The position numbers and the translations under genes were made by a program. The notes under the pieces were generated by a model, which had not been told where the DNA came from, ran no database searches, and saw only the letters and a program-made list of their open reading frames with translations. 64,000 bases of DNA, from the NCBI GenBank assembly GCA_964035545.1, contig OZ037772.1, forward strand, positions 3,294,501 to 3,358,500, written 5' to 3'. Shown here piece by piece: positions 51,608 through 64,000 of the stretch. The stretch is from Bugula neritina (lineage: Eukaryota > Bryozoa > Gymnolaemata > Cheilostomatida > Bugulidae). Position 1 is the first letter of the stretch. Each line of letters opens with the position of its first letter.

Positions 51608-51955
51608 TTGATATACCAAGCAACTGTGACAAGACATGACAATAGCTCCAGCCAATCATACATAAGAATTTGTTCAACTACCTTCAAAGCCAGACTCAAC
51701 AACCATAAAGCCTCTTTCCTACATGCAGATAAAGCCAACAACACACAACTCAGCAGACACATCCGGAATTTAGAACAAAAACAACACGAAATTCAGCCTA
51801 AAATGGATCATTTTAAAAATTTGTAAATCTTACTCAAAACCTAATCAACAGATGTAACTTATGTAGCTATGAGAAATATGTAATTTTGAAACAATCGGAG
51901 TTATCCACTCTCAACAAACGCAAAGAGCGAAGTGTGAGAATTCCACACTAGCGAC
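51608..51955 (+). pseudogene. Penelope-like element fragment (GIY-YIG region)
   Basis: The translation (TVTRHDNSSSQSYIRICSTT, FKARLNNHKASF, LSRHIRNLEQ, then CNLCSYEKYVILKQ and LNKRKE in a shifted frame) matches the C-terminal GIY-YIG endonuclease end of Penelope-like retroelements. The YIG motif has become YIR, and frames are broken. A dead fragment. Confidence 0.7.
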
Positions 51956-52130
51956 CTGCCACACACAGTGCGTGTGTTGCGAGTGCAAAATATTATTAGC
52001 AAATGATGTTAGCGTTAAACTTTACTGCTCGCCTACAGACGTTTGTTTTTAAACAGCGTCACCGGGCAAAGTTATTTGGATATTATAAAGGCGGAAATGT
52101 AAAATATATAAAACTGTTTTAATTCAGCTC

Positions 52131-52710
52131 AGTATATTATGTCATACAGTATATTATGTTATACAGTATACTATGTTATACAGTATAAATTATGTTATAC
52201 AGTATATTATGTTATACAGTATACTATGTTATACAGTATACTATGTTATACAGTATATTATGTTATACAGTATACTATGTTATACAGTATACTATGTTAT
52301 ACAGTATATTATGTTATACAGTATACTATGTTATACAGTATACTATGTCATACAGTATACTATGTTATACAGTATATTATGTTATACAGTATACTATGTT
52401 ATACAGTATATTATGTCATACAGTATATTATGTTAAAAAGTATACTATGTTATACAGTATATTATGTTATACAGTATATTATGTTATACAGTATATTATG
52501 TTATACAGTATACTATGTTATACGGTATACTATGTTATACAGTATACTATGTTATACAGTATACTATGTTATACAGTATACTATGTTATACAGTATATTA
52601 TGTTATACAGTATATCATGTTATACAGTATATTATGTCATACAGTATACTATGTTATACAGTATATACTATGTTATACGGTATACTATGTTATACAGTAT
52701 ATTATGTTAT
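52131..52710 (+). repeat. 17-bp satellite, open in all three forward frames
   Basis: Unit atgttatacagtatact, about 34 copies. Because 17 is not a multiple of three and no frame of the unit holds a stop, ORFs of up to 237 codons arise in all three frames. Confidence 0.95.
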
Positions 52711-55700
52711 ATTATTCAACATACAAATGAGATGCTCTTGTCAGTCTATAATGATGAATATTATACACTGGAACTGGGTTACTCTCTCACCTCCCCTCAC
52801 TTTAGCTCAGCTAGACCAGATCTTCCCAAGTGATGAAGATTTTTATTTCTAAAAGTTTCACAGTTTGTTACCAGCTCTTTGAGCTCTTGCTTTGTTTTCA
52901 AGATTACATGTACTGTATATGTATAACTACAACTCCTTCATTTTATGTAGTTCATATATTTATCCACACTACACTCTACAATCTAAGTTTACTTCTACAT
53001 CCATGTGTCTATTATTCACTCTACCCTAGCTGCTACCCCTCCTACTACGAATGAAGGTTTAGAAGTTTGAATTGGAAGCAAAACCAACAGGAAGTTTAAG
53101 CAGCAATGCAAGCTCATTTCTATAAACTATACACACTGCATACATATAGTGGATATATGTCCTGTGTTCCAGTACAATCATCACATCATCACTCTTCATT
53201 ATAGCTGCATCAATCCTTTCAAAGCTGAACTCAAGTTGTGACCTTGACATAATTCTATGATACAACTATCCTCACACTCAATAAATTATTAGAAAAAGAA
53301 CCTGTTCCAGAGATATCTTTCAAAAAGCATTTCTGCGAATATATTTGAACTTTTACCATTATTTGACAGTATTTCTCTGAGCTACCTTTATAAGAGAGTT
53401 ACATGAGAGTGTCATTGAGCTGGTTTGCAGTGAAGGATGATTTGATGAATTCTGTGTTTTCACAAGCAAACTCTACCCACACATTGCTGACAAAACTTTA
53501 ACAGTTTTAGTGCCATTCAGCACCACGTTTTTATATAAGATAGGATTCCTTCAATTAATATGCTAATGGTTAGGAATCAGCAAATAAACTGCCTTGACCT
53601 GCAAAGTGACCTACAATGTACAGCTTGTCAAAACCCAAGTCAAACTTAAGCAAGCTGCAGCACAAATTCACCAGCTGCAGCCATAGTATTAATAATTGAA
53701 CTGCTCTGTGCTTTTTACATGCATAATATAATAATCATAATCTTATATTATAATCAAATATACTAGAACAAATATAAACTTTTATTGTATATTATGCCTA
53801 TCATTCATAAATTGCACTTTTAGAAAGAGGGAAACTTAATAGTAAACAGTTATGGAAGGGGAGATGATATGGTATGAAAAAGGTTTGGAACCACTGAGGT
53901 AGAGGAACCACCATACTTCTACCATAGCATCACATCCCTCTGCCATCTTGATTGCAGCCTGCCAATTAAGAAAATTCAGGATTAATCAGATGTTCAGTGA
54001 TGTCGCTGAATATGCTAGTACTAAACAGCTCAACTTAAACATAATAAAAATATTTTACATAATGAAAGTACAAACAAAAAGATGCAAGTGCTAGCTGACA
54101 CTCAAGACTACTAATAAGAGACAAAGTCCTTGTAAAGATTTTGCTACTAAAAAGGACATAGATGTTATGGGTATTTTTGTAATTTGAAAATATACAGGAC
54201 CGGAACTGGATATTCTAAAATAGCTCAATTGAAAAACATGCACACTTGGTGCCCTGTATAATTTTTCAGATTTCAACCTAAGAGTTGTCTCTCTTCGACG
54301 CTAAAATATAGGAATGCAACATTTCTTTCACGTGATTATTATAGAGCTGACCATTTGTAGTCGGGTGACGTGAAATAATCCTTCTGCGCGCAGAACTTCC
54401 TCGTTATTTTGGTTTTATTGTGCCTCATCTCAGTTACTACTTACTAGTTACCAAGTTTCTTACCAGTTTACAGACTGACACTATTGACTCTCGTGAGGTG
54501 AGAACAGTTTGAGTCATCTCATCATTTCTCAAATTAATCAGGTACCCGTACTTTAATACTTGCAGTTAGATTTACTATTTTAGTATTTACTATAAAAATT
54601 TAGTATTTTACTATTTTAATTCTAGATTTACTTTTACTTTTAGTTTTAGTTTCACTTTTAGCCTTAAGGCTTTAGGTTTAAGTCTAGGCTTATAACTTAT
54701 ATAATACCAATATAATATTAAGCTTAAGACTAAGTTATATTTAAATTATAAGTTATATAAATTAAAATTCTTACAGTTAATCATAATGTTATAATATTAA
54801 TTAAATATAATATTAATTGTTTCTCTTTGAGTCTTTGATTTGAAATTTACAATAGACATAGTAATACTATAGCCCATAGGCATATGATCAATAATTAATT
54901 AATTATAATGATTTATCGAATAATATAAATATGAATATCGTATTAAATTTAATGATATTAAATTTATTATTATTATAAAAAATTTAATCGACTTCAAGTT
55001 TAGGTTCAAGTTTTAATACTGAAAAATTGATCTACTAGTAGTAGTACTAGTACTACTGCTAGTACTACTACGTCTACAGTAGTAGTAGTGGTAGTAGCCT
55101 ACGATTACAGATTACTATTACGTACTATAAGTATTAGTCTATTAGTAATACATGTACTATTAGATTACTCTTAGTATTGCTATTCGATTTACTGTTGGTA
55201 TAACTAAGTATTTCAGTTTCGCACTATTTTATTTATATATATATTTGTATTAACTTTAAGTATTACTATTAGTAATCACAATTAGTATTGATATTGCATC
55301 TCCTATTAGGATTACTGCTATTACTATTAGTATTGTTGTATGAGTAATTACTAATTAGTATTAGTAATTTTTACTCATTGCATTACATTTACTATAAGTA
55401 TAACTATAAAGTGTAAGTTACTATTATTGCTCTACTATAACTATCAGTATTAGATTTAGTGTTGCAGTTGGTTTTACTGCCAGGTCCCCTACCATCATTA
55501 AATTTATTTATAATGATAATCTTGGTGATTATCACCCAATATTGACCCATATGACTAGGTTAGCCACATTTATATGATCTACTATTGTTGTAAACATAAA
55601 AATATGAGGTTAGTGTTAATAAATCATTTGCTAGGTAAGAGTGTAGAATAAATAATTGGCTAGAGATGAGTGTAGAAGCTGCTAACTCATGAAACAACTA

Positions 55701-55840
55701 CACCTGACCTAACAGAAGCACGAACATGTTAAATTAGTATGTTCCACACCACCATAGTTTCTATTAGATGATTAGAATAGCAAACTAGCAGTTGATGGCT
55801 ATTTCCCTGGCTGGTGGAAGAGTGAATCTAAGTAACATAT
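52711..55840. other. AT-rich DNA without recognised genes
   Basis: A hAT-like MITE end (minus strand, about 53770-53899; ggtttggaaccactg) and trinucleotide runs near 55030-55100 are the only structures seen. Confidence 0.5.
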
Positions 55841-56437
55841 TAATATCTTGGTGTGTTAGTGGATCAGAATTTGAGATTTCATAAACATGTACAATCAGTA
55901 GTTACAACAGTATCAAGAAGAATGTATATTGTGAAGAATTTTGCATATCTTAGCTCTAAACCTCTAGCAAATATGTTATTCAAAAGTTTCATCTTGTCCC
56001 GCATCGCCTATTGTCTACCTACTATTTTTACTTGTATCTATGCCAGTGATAAAAAAGCCATTCGAAGGATTTTCAAAGATTGCTCAAAACTTGGGATTGA
56101 GTATCTAAACATTGATTTGCACATTCAGAAACTCACTAAAGAACTTGCCATCAAATATATAATAGACAATGACCATTTCATCAATAACTTTCTGAGTCAA
56201 TGCCCCTCTGGAAGATATCGAACTATCAAATATAGAGGGGCATGGGGCAGAGATAGCTTCTTGCGACATCTTGTAAATACTTTAAACGAGCTTTTATTTT
56301 AAATAGTCTAACAGAGTTTTGACTTTTTCTCTTAATTTTGTTCATGCCTAGTTATGTTATAATCAGCATTTACACTGAATTTTGCAACGTGTTGTCTTGT
56401 TTGTGATATGTAATAAATCAATCAATCAATCAAATCA
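55841..56437 (+). pseudogene. LINE 3' end with (AATC)n tail
   Basis: A 450-base frame from YLGVLVDQNLRFHKHV to a stop at 56302 is the C-terminal part of a CR1/Jockey-like reverse transcriptase. About 135 bases of 3' UTR end in aataaatcaatcaatcaatcaaatc, a short tandem tail as in CR1/L2-type LINEs. An in-frame TAA precedes YLGV, marking the truncation. It differs from the fragment at 24706. Confidence 0.82.
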
Positions 56438-57118
56438 TGCATCACCAACACTGCAGAAATGTTAAAATGAATTTTGTCATTTAGATTATGGAGAAAACAA
56501 AGTATTTTCAACACCCAGCACAAAATATTTCATGAAACTATGTTTTCTCCCACTGCTATGTTTCCCCCTATTTTGTGTCTTAGCGTGAGCCCACGCAATG
56601 TATCTAGCCCAAAAATGGGCAGGTAACATTGTAAAACTGGCTAATATTTTTGAATGAGGGGATAAGCAGCTGAGCCCAATTGTGCTGTTTGTTCATAAAA
56701 GTAATACATAACTCACTGGTATTCATGTTTCACTTCTCCTCTATATATTAGAAACACTTGGTTAGTGGTGTTCAATAGAAGTAGAATAATAGTGTTCACT
56801 GAAGCACACAACATCGCTTCATATTTATTGTATAAGGAGTTTGAGTCACCAGCAAAAACCTATTCAGTGATTACAATGGAAACAATACAGCCTTTGTTAG
56901 AGAGTTAAAGCTGTGAGCTCAGCATGTTGTAGCTGACTATCATGTATACCAGTGTTATTAACTGCCTTTGTTTAACAGAATTGTTCATGTCTTTATTTTG
57001 TATGGTTTGTTGTTAATGGTTAAGTCTTTGATTTGGAAACCTTCACAGATGTAGTGTGAAATATTATGCTAAGAGTATATGTGCATCTTTTACAGGATTT
57101 CCTTATCATATAACCAAG

Positions 57119-60100
57119 ATGGCAGAATCCAGAGTCGTGAAAAAGAGACTCAACAATTCATATCGCTGTGGGTACTGCTCGCAGTACTTCAACAAACTTG
57201 AAGATCCCAGAACTCTGCCCTGTCTGCATGTGTACTGCATGAGATGTTTGAAGACTGACATCGGTGGTAGGAAGGATCATATCAGATGTGCTTATTGTAG
57301 GTGAGTTACAGTACATAACACAATATATCATGTCATAGGCTTGCGTATGATTTTCTCACTATCATCTAGGAGTTGTCTGATCTGTGTCTATGAAAAGCAA
57401 ACAATACTGTGTGTTCTATGTGAACTCTGGTTACTAACTTGTGGAGTGTGTGGATATCTTTTCATTGGGTAGAGAAAATAACTGTTATGTAGATTACATC
57501 ATCAGCTGTCCTCTCTTGTTGAATTGTGGTGCTGTTGGATGTCATGGGATTGGGGTTGTCTCCTCATTATATTATTTTGTTCTCATACAGTACAAGACTT
57601 GTTAGACCAACCTTTTTCATATCATTCCCACTTTCATAAATGTTTACTATTAATTATCCCCCCTTTAAAAAACGAAAAAATTTATGACTGACATAATGAT
57701 AATATAGATTACTATGCAATATTTTTCCTATTACATTTGAATATAATATAGTTATTTCTGATAACTATATTATGCATGTATAAAACACAGAGCAGTTCAA
57801 TTATTAATATTATGGCTGCAGCTGATGACATTGTGTCAGCTTGCTTTCAAACCTCCCACCCCAACCCCTAAACCCCAACCCCAATATTGTAATTAAAACA
57901 CATTTATGTAGAAGTAGACTGAGGTGACAGAATTGGTTAAATAGATAAGCTAAGATGAATGCTTATAGATATACATGTACATGTAACTTGCAAGAGCTCA
58001 AAAGTCTTTAACAAACTGCTTGAAATTTTCAAAATCGAAATCCAGGCTCCCCCTAAAAAGCCCAAATTCCCTCTTATAGGGGGATTCTCCCAGGTTGGGA
58101 ACCACTGTGTTGGATTGACTTGTGTTTACTATCTTCTTTCCTGCAATTAGAAACATGTATGATGTTGTCATGACAACAGAGTTGCTGTGGCACAAAGTAC
58201 AGTTTACTAGTATGTAGTGATTGTGTAGTGAGAGTGGAGTGTCTGGTTATTGTCCATGGTTATGTGTGATCTGTAAGGAATAGAATTATATTATTTTAAT
58301 ATAATGTTGAGAGAGGTACTTTTATGATGGCAGTTTGCTCAATAGCTTTAGTTCTTATGCGATAGACTCATAGCTCTAGACTCTAGAGTCTAGCAGCTGC
58401 TACTATTACCACTAGCTGTTCAAAGTTCTGCCAACATCCGGGCTGCCAAAGCATAATAGCCATTGACAAGGCCAAGCAGTCACTGGGAAATTATTTGACT
58501 GAAGAGCACGTCTTATGACAATTAGTAGTCAGTCCCTTAGACAGGAATCAGTGATTCTGTGACCTATTTAGTTAAATTCAATGCTGAAATTTTGATAGAA
58601 TATTAGATAGCCATCACAATTGTATTTGGTACAATGTAATATTATGGGGTGCCAATCAGTGTCTAATATAATCTGTGAATTGAGTGTTTCCTTTAGCTTT
58701 GATGAGTTGGTACTTCTTCTACCATCAGTCAGTTGTATTAAGTGTTGCTTTGTACTGAGTCATGAATAGTGTTGAGGATTTGGGCCTATATTATGCCAAC
58801 CCCCCCCCCCTCTGACTTAGACTGTGACCCAACCTGCTGCACATACATAGTAGTACTACACTGAAGATAGTTAAATGGATTACTAACTACAACTTATCCT
58901 ATCACTGCGTTTCCATGAAGGCGAATGAATGCGTACGGGTGCCCGTACGGATTGCATCGAAGGAAAAACCACACGTTCCTATGCAATCCGTACGAAGTTA
59001 TCTTCTCTTTGCAACTGTGATAATTAATATGGCCAACTTTGAGTTTGAGTTCATGCACAACGACAATTTTTTAATTCTGTCCCCATTTTTGATAGATTAA
59101 ATCAACTAAATACACAAACTTTGAGTCAGTTTATTTAAACTATAAACCAATGAAAGCATAACGTATTTCTTGATCGATAAACAAAAGCTTAAAGTTGCGT
59201 TTATACCTTCACGATTTTCGGTCAAAATTTCAATTTGGCCGGGTTGAAATTTCTCCTAGTTGCATTGCATTGTAAAAGCCACTCGTTGAAATTTTTGTAC
59301 TGTGATAACTTAATCGGCCAATTTTAGAATAGGAGTAATAACTCCTTGTAAACTTCATTATTTAGTTATTACTTTGGCGATTAGACAACGTACTTATACG
59401 GTTATAATTATATAGCCTACGCCTTCTCAATTATCACTTTTATGGTTTCCGCTTCACTAATTCACGACGTTTACAAAGGGCATCAAATAGCTATTATGCG
59501 AGTCAAATTTCAATTTCAGAAAGTGAGCAACCGCATCAATATGATTTCAACGAGTTTCAGTTTGACTATAAAGGGGTACCCGGACAAGCATGATTAACTT
59601 AAACTCGGTACTTTTTTTCAGCAGAGGTATAAACGCAACTTTAGGTGAGATATACTGTTAGGTGAGACATACTGTTAGGTGGGATATACTGTTAGGTGAG
59701 ATATACTGTTAGGTGGGATATACTGTTAGGTGAGATATACTGTTAGGTGGGATATACTGTTAGGTGGGATATACTGTTAGGTGAGTCATGTTATTAACTT
59801 ATTAACTTAAACTCGGTACTTTTTTCAGCAGAGGTATAAACGCAACTTAAAAGTAATTTAAATTTTCAAAATGAAATTAGCTGTCAACTTATTTTTAGCT
59901 TGAGAAAGCTTTGGCTTGCAGAATAGTTTTATAAATTTAAGATGATTAGTAATTATTTTAAATAATAGCAGCTAGGATAAATAAAATAATTTAAATTTTT
60001 AAAAGTCGAAGTACACTTTAGCGTAGGTTGTAACCTATAATTATTGTTAGCATCGCGTAACTATGCAACTAGCCGCCACAAATGCTGATCTCTGCCTCCG

Positions 60101-61679
60101 GCACAAAAGGAACCATTTCCATGATGCGCATAATGCGAAGGAAATTTTTCATCGAAGGAGCCGTTCGGTGTAATTTCCGGCTGCGGTTTTGCTTCGATGC
60201 AACTGTTTCCATAGGGCGAATGAGAAAATCCATTCGCATAATGCGATAATGGAAACGCAGTGTATGACTCACTCTTCTTATGATAGCTGCACGAGATAGG
60301 CAACACTCACACGTGACACGCACTCACAGTGCACTAGCTCTTGACACATTGCCAAGGATGATGAAATGACAGTTTCGCACCACTCCTAGCAGTTAGCCTA
60401 GGGCCACACGATGCGCGTTGAGAAAACGTTCGCACTTGTCGCTCTGCATTTTCAACGCAAGTGCGAATCGTCTCTGTCGTCGTCACCTAATTGGCTGGTA
60501 GTTATTCAGCGAGCCCAATTTCTTTATTTAGTGCTATATTCCAGTAAATTGCGTTTTATTGAAAGCGAGTGCGATTTAAAAATGAAAGCTTTATTTATCA
60601 CGCATCACTGACGCTACAGTGGACACCTTTGCTACCCGTGATTTTAATTTTCGCATGCGAAAATACGCACCGTGTGGCCCTAGGCTAAGAGTGGCAGGGA
60701 ATAGTTGTAGTATGTTGTAGTATTGGCTCCTCAGAATTCACTCCTCAGTAATTAGTTGCATTGCACAAACTTGCAACAAAAGTGAATAATTATTGACAAT
60801 ATGGCCCCCACTCAGTAGTTAACTAGTAATTTGTCTTGTCATTTTACTCTACAAGTTACAGTTGAGTCTATTTGTTGAGTAGCAGTTCTTTGTCATGAGT
60901 GACTATTTTCCAGCATATTAGTACATAATATAGTCAAGTGTGTTTGTGTGATAGCCTGTGGTCTATATAATGAATGTGTGTTGATGAGTTATGAGTATTT
61001 ATTTGAGTATTTGTCAAAGACACAGCTGTGTGTGTGGATGGAGTATTTCATTACTTGAGATATACTAAACACAGCTAACACAGTTAACACACTGATTGCT
61101 ATATATTGTAGGAAAGATCACTATGACATCACGGATCCCACAACACTACCAGTAGCTCAGCATGGAGACCCCTTAGAATACAAGTCTCCACCCAAACCGG
61201 CACCCATTCCCTGCGATGTGTGTAAAGGTGGAACACAAGCTGCTGTGTTTTGTCTTGAGAGTCGAAAGAAATTGTGTCAGCAGCATCAAGAAGTGAGTCT
61301 TTCTTATATAATTTCTCAAGATTAGTTTATAAACCAGTTCTGGATTGTATGTAGAATATTATTGAAAAGAAATGTTGAGTCTGTGTGACTTTTTATACTC
61401 AACACACAGTTTCACAGTGCAGTGAGTCAACTATGACAGACTTGTTGGTGAAAATACAACCAACTAAACTGTTGACCTTTATTATACAGAATCACAGAGA
61501 GCTGATGGGAGATAGACATCAGTTTATTGACATTGAGGTCTACAGAGCTTCTCCCCAAAGATATACTATAACTGAATGTGAACATCATAAAGAGGAACAG
61601 CTGACAGAAGTGTGTTCCAAGTGTCACCAGATATTCTGTATGAGATGTGATATGAGGACTGGCTGTAAGGATGAGACAG
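57119..61679 (+). CDS. TRIM-type RING/B-box protein, first three exons
   Basis: ATG at 57119 opens exon 1 (to 57300): a C3HC4 RING with C17, C20, C35, H37, C40, C43, C57 and C60. Exon 2 (61112-61292) has a B-box 1 (CDVCKGGTQAAVFC...CQQH). Exon 3 (61490-61679) has a B-box 2 (CEHHKEEQLTEVCSKC...FCMRC). Donors (GTGAGT, GTGAGT, GTATTT) and phases agree. No lesion was found, unlike the two genes before it. RING domains of this family act as ubiquitin E3 ligases. The coiled coil and C-terminal domain should lie downstream but were not identified, so substrate and class are open. Confidence 0.85.
57590..58107 (+). mobile_element. hAT-like MITE copy 1, in TRIM intron 1
   Basis: Begins near accaacctttttcatatcatt and ends AGGTTGGGAACCACTG. 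The ends match those of the copy at 61934-62551 and of the part at 53899-53770 (minus). Confidence 0.65.
59192..59641. mobile_element. nested MITE with AAGTTGCGTTTATACCT ends
   Basis: AAGTTGCGTTTATACCTTC at the left and GAGGTATAAACGCAACTT at the right, with TA next to both ends (Tc1/mariner-like). The right end is repeated at 59805-59849, on the other side of the 17-bp array. Confidence 0.7.
59641..59785. repeat. 17-bp tandem repeat
   Basis: About eight copies of taggtgagatatactgt, lying between two copies of the nested MITE end. Confidence 0.92.
60393..60688. mobile_element. 296-bp MITE with TTAGCCTAGGGCCACACG ends
   Basis: TTAGCCTAGGGCCACACGATGCG at the left has its near-perfect reverse complement at the right (CGCACCGTGTGGCCCTAGGCTAA). 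The interior carries cgcacttg and caagtgcg runs. No ORF of note. Confidence 0.82.
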
Positions 61680-61933
61680 GTATTTACTTGCTGTTTCTAT
61701 TTCTGTAGTAAGAAACTGAGAAATATTACAAGAACCTGTTATTCATTATTTTATTATTAAAGTGAGTTATGTAACAGTAAAAGAGGAAGTAAGTTTGACA
61801 GCATTAAGGTTTGTGTGAGACAGAAGTGGATAGTGCAGGAGTTTATATTCTCACTGTTATGTTGAATATTTAGTATATTTCATCCTTCAAGTGTCTGTTT
61901 CCTTGATAAGATGGTATAGGCATAGCTTTAACT

Positions 61934-62551
61934 CAGTTGTGTCCCACCTTCTTCATACCATCTCCCTTCTTATAAATATTTTCTTTTAAGTTTCCGCCTT
62001 TTGATAAAATTGTAATTTTTATTTGTGAAGAAAATCTGAGACATGGGTTGTTTTCCTAATAATTTATTGAGTGTAGGAAAAGGCCAGTGTGTTTGACATG
62101 GATTAGTGTCTGCCGCAACTTCAGTTCAGCTTTGAAAGCAGTGATGCTGGTATTAAAAGCAGTGAGTTGATAATTATACTCATTCATTTTAGGTTCAAAG
62201 TTTTTAGTACAGCAAATATATCTACTAGGTATGCAATAAGTAGTTTATGGAGATCAGATTGACTCACTGCAAAAACTTGCTGTTGGTTTTTACTTTCAAG
62301 AAACTTTTTAACCTCCATTCATAGTATAGGAGGGGTAGCAGCTAGGGTAGAAAAGGAAAAGGCACTTTGTGTTTGACATGAATCAGTGTCTGTCACAACT
62401 TCAGTTTAGTTATAGTTATACATTTACATGTAACCTGGAAAACAAGGCAAGAGCTCAAAGAGCTGGTAAACTGTGTGAATTTTTGAGAAATGAAACCCCT
62501 GAAAAACCCAAATTCCCTGCAAGGGGAATTTCCCAAGGTTGGGAGCCACTG
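61934..62551 (+). mobile_element. hAT-like MITE copy 2
   Basis: Starts CAGTTGTGTCCCACCTTCTTC and ends GGTTGGGAGCCACTG. The flanks ctttaact/ctctaaca match at six of eight bases, like an aged 8-bp duplication. An internal stretch (tgtttgacatg.atcagtgtctg.c.caacttcag) is present twice, at about 62090 and 62370. Confidence 0.7.
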
Positions 62552-63113
62552 CTCTAACATTTTCAATTATATTATTCCAAGTGCAGCAATTAATGAGCTA
62601 ACCTGTGAAATATTTCTAGTCCAACCAACTCTGTAGTTGTTACATGTTTATTAGATTCCTGATTGCATGACAAGAAACAATTTGATTGGCTACTCAATGC
62701 TATTGTTTGCACAGCAATGGAATGTATAACATTGTGAATGGTTGGAATAAATTTACTTAGTCATGTTGGAGTTACTTGCACCTGCATGTCAATTCAGTGT
62801 ATAAATTCTCCCACAGACAAGTCATTTACAGTTACTGCTCCAGTAAAGATTATTTTTTAGTAAGTGAACTCAACTTGAACTAAAGCTAATGAGGCATGAA
62901 AACAGACTATATTTTCGCTAGCAAATAAACTTTATTAGATGGTAAAATGGCAACATATATTTGATACAGAAAAACATCTCATATCTAACTATAATTACAG
63001 AGTGTGTGTATTGATGAATTGTAATGAATATAATTATGTTGATGACAAATATTATCCATTTTATCTCTCAGTACCTCACTGAGCTGATTATTAGTAAACT
63101 GTAGCTGATAAGT

Positions 63114-63247
63114 TTAGTATTTTATTGTGTATCTCCTCAGTCCATCTTCACATGCTAGAAACACTGTGTCTCTGTTATACACAGCAATGTCCCACACCAA
63201 GTCACTAACACCAAGACTTTCTCTGGGAATCGTTACCATCAGTTTAC
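63114..63247 (-). CDS. Last exon of a possible beta-propeller protein
   Basis: After an acceptor (TTTTTAAAG, to 63248) the minus strand reads VTIPRESLGVSDLVWDIAVY, then NRDTVFLACEDGLRRYTIKY and a stop at 63114. The blade-like pattern (WDIAVY...VFLACEDGLRRY) suggests NHL- or WD-type repeats. The earlier exons lie to the right or were not found. It converges on the TRIM-type gene. The domain call is tentative. Confidence 0.5.
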
Positions 63248-63864
63248 CTTTAAAAATATAATGTCAGATTGAATCAGTTTGAGACAAACAGACAGACTAC
63301 AGTAACATCACAACAGCTGACACCACTACAAGCAAGTTTTTACTTTCTAGTATAATATAGTAACTGAAATATATTCGATAATAATACATAAATTTCAAAT
63401 ATATTTCTCACTCAGAAAGACTTCCTTTAAAGATGCAACTATGCAGATTATGTTGAAGATAATAAAGTTCTACCAGTCAGTATTGAATAATTCACTGAGC
63501 TGCTCTACTGTTTACTTCATAATAAATGACAACATGGAGAGACTCAACATAGAAATTTACCCCCTCAGCAAATATGATTATACAGGAGAGAAGATATATA
63601 ATATAAGTATTACATACATGAAGTAAATATTCTAACAGAAAATAGTGTCTCATTATACAACTGTATTGACCTTGACTCACAAACTTAGCCTGTGGCTCTT
63701 ATATAAAACACACCCACATGTCTACTTCTAATAATACTGGTACTGCAGCTACTCCAACATTATCACATATTAAATACTTGACAAGAACCAACCACAGCCA
63801 CCTGAGTCTCACCCGCAAACACTGCTCTACCAGCCACCATCAAATTACACTAGTCTCAGTAATA

Positions 63865-64000
63865 ATTACATAATATAAGTTATATTACATAATATCAGAT
63901 ATATTACATAATATAAGATATATTACATAATATAAGATATATTACATAATATCAGATATATTACATAATATAAGATATATTACATAATATAAGATATATT
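63865..64000. repeat. 21-bp AT-rich tandem repeat
   Basis: Unit ataatataagatatattacat, about six copies, running off the right edge. Confidence 0.93.

Larger units (their letters stand above)
58903..60262. mobile_element. DNA element with CACTGCGTTTCCAT ends, in TRIM intron 1
   Basis: CACTGCGTTTCCAT at 58903 and its reverse complement ending at 60262, with TAT on both outer sides (58900-58902, 60263-60265). It carries a nested MITE. Related, diverged sequence lies at 3887-4130. Confidence 0.75.

Noticed and set aside
52139-52852. 237-codon ORF
   Set aside because: Made almost wholly of the 17-bp satellite; the last 40 codons show no known motif.
62369-62557. 62-codon ORF similar to 57959-58150
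   Set aside because: The similarity comes from two copies of a hAT-like MITE, not from a gene family.

Overview
This is eukaryotic, animal-type DNA: AT-rich, split by introns with GT-AG junctions, and holding a fibrillar collagen with a COLFI C-propeptide and a RING/B-box (TRIM-type) gene. Sponge, cnidarian or another marine invertebrate would all fit; nothing seen settles the phylum.

Layout. 1-580: two AT-rich satellites. 597-5695 (minus): nine exons of a valyl-tRNA synthetase relic carrying two in-frame TGA codons, a splice donor overrun by a MITE, and a missing exon next to a 1-kb minisatellite. 5724-5865: a tRNA-like SINE. 5991-32814: a nest of four LTR retrotransposons. The host of the nest (H, minus, 5-bp TSD ATAGA) is small and encodes only Gag plus protease. 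A complete Ty3/gypsy element (A, plus, 4-bp TSD ATAT) has inserted into its gag. Two relatives, B (minus, 16659-24161) and C (minus, 25232-32814), follow. 32874-34576: a hAT-like element with a perfect 8-bp TSD. 34577-43186: gene-poor DNA with inverted repeats and simple repeats. 43187-50881 (plus): a decayed fibrillar collagen gene whose introns are full of minisatellites. 51608-56440: remnants of a Penelope-like element and a LINE, and a 17-bp satellite. 57119-61679 (plus): RING, B-box 1 and B-box 2 exons of a TRIM-type gene. 58903-60688: nested MITEs. 63114-63247 (minus): a last exon, perhaps of a beta-propeller protein.

Most interesting system. A, B and C form one gypsy lineage with three unusual traits. 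(1) In A and B, gag and pol are joined by what looks like a textbook -1 ribosomal frameshift signal: GTTAAAC, a 5-nt spacer and a GC-rich hairpin. (2) All three carry a third ORF after pol with two zinc fingers, a basic Ser/Pro-rich region and a C-terminal coiled coil; it is not an envelope protein. (3) In all three, a 25-nt ATG mini-exon at the end of pol, a phase-1 donor and a matching phase-1 acceptor predict that this ORF3 is made from spliced RNA. The Gag zinc knuckle is intact only in B and has lost its ligands in A and C. Element H separately carries seven exactly 24-nt-spaced tetraloop hairpins. C has the most intact coding capacity. A is disabled by a G-tract frameshift and a TAG, B by a gag frameshift.
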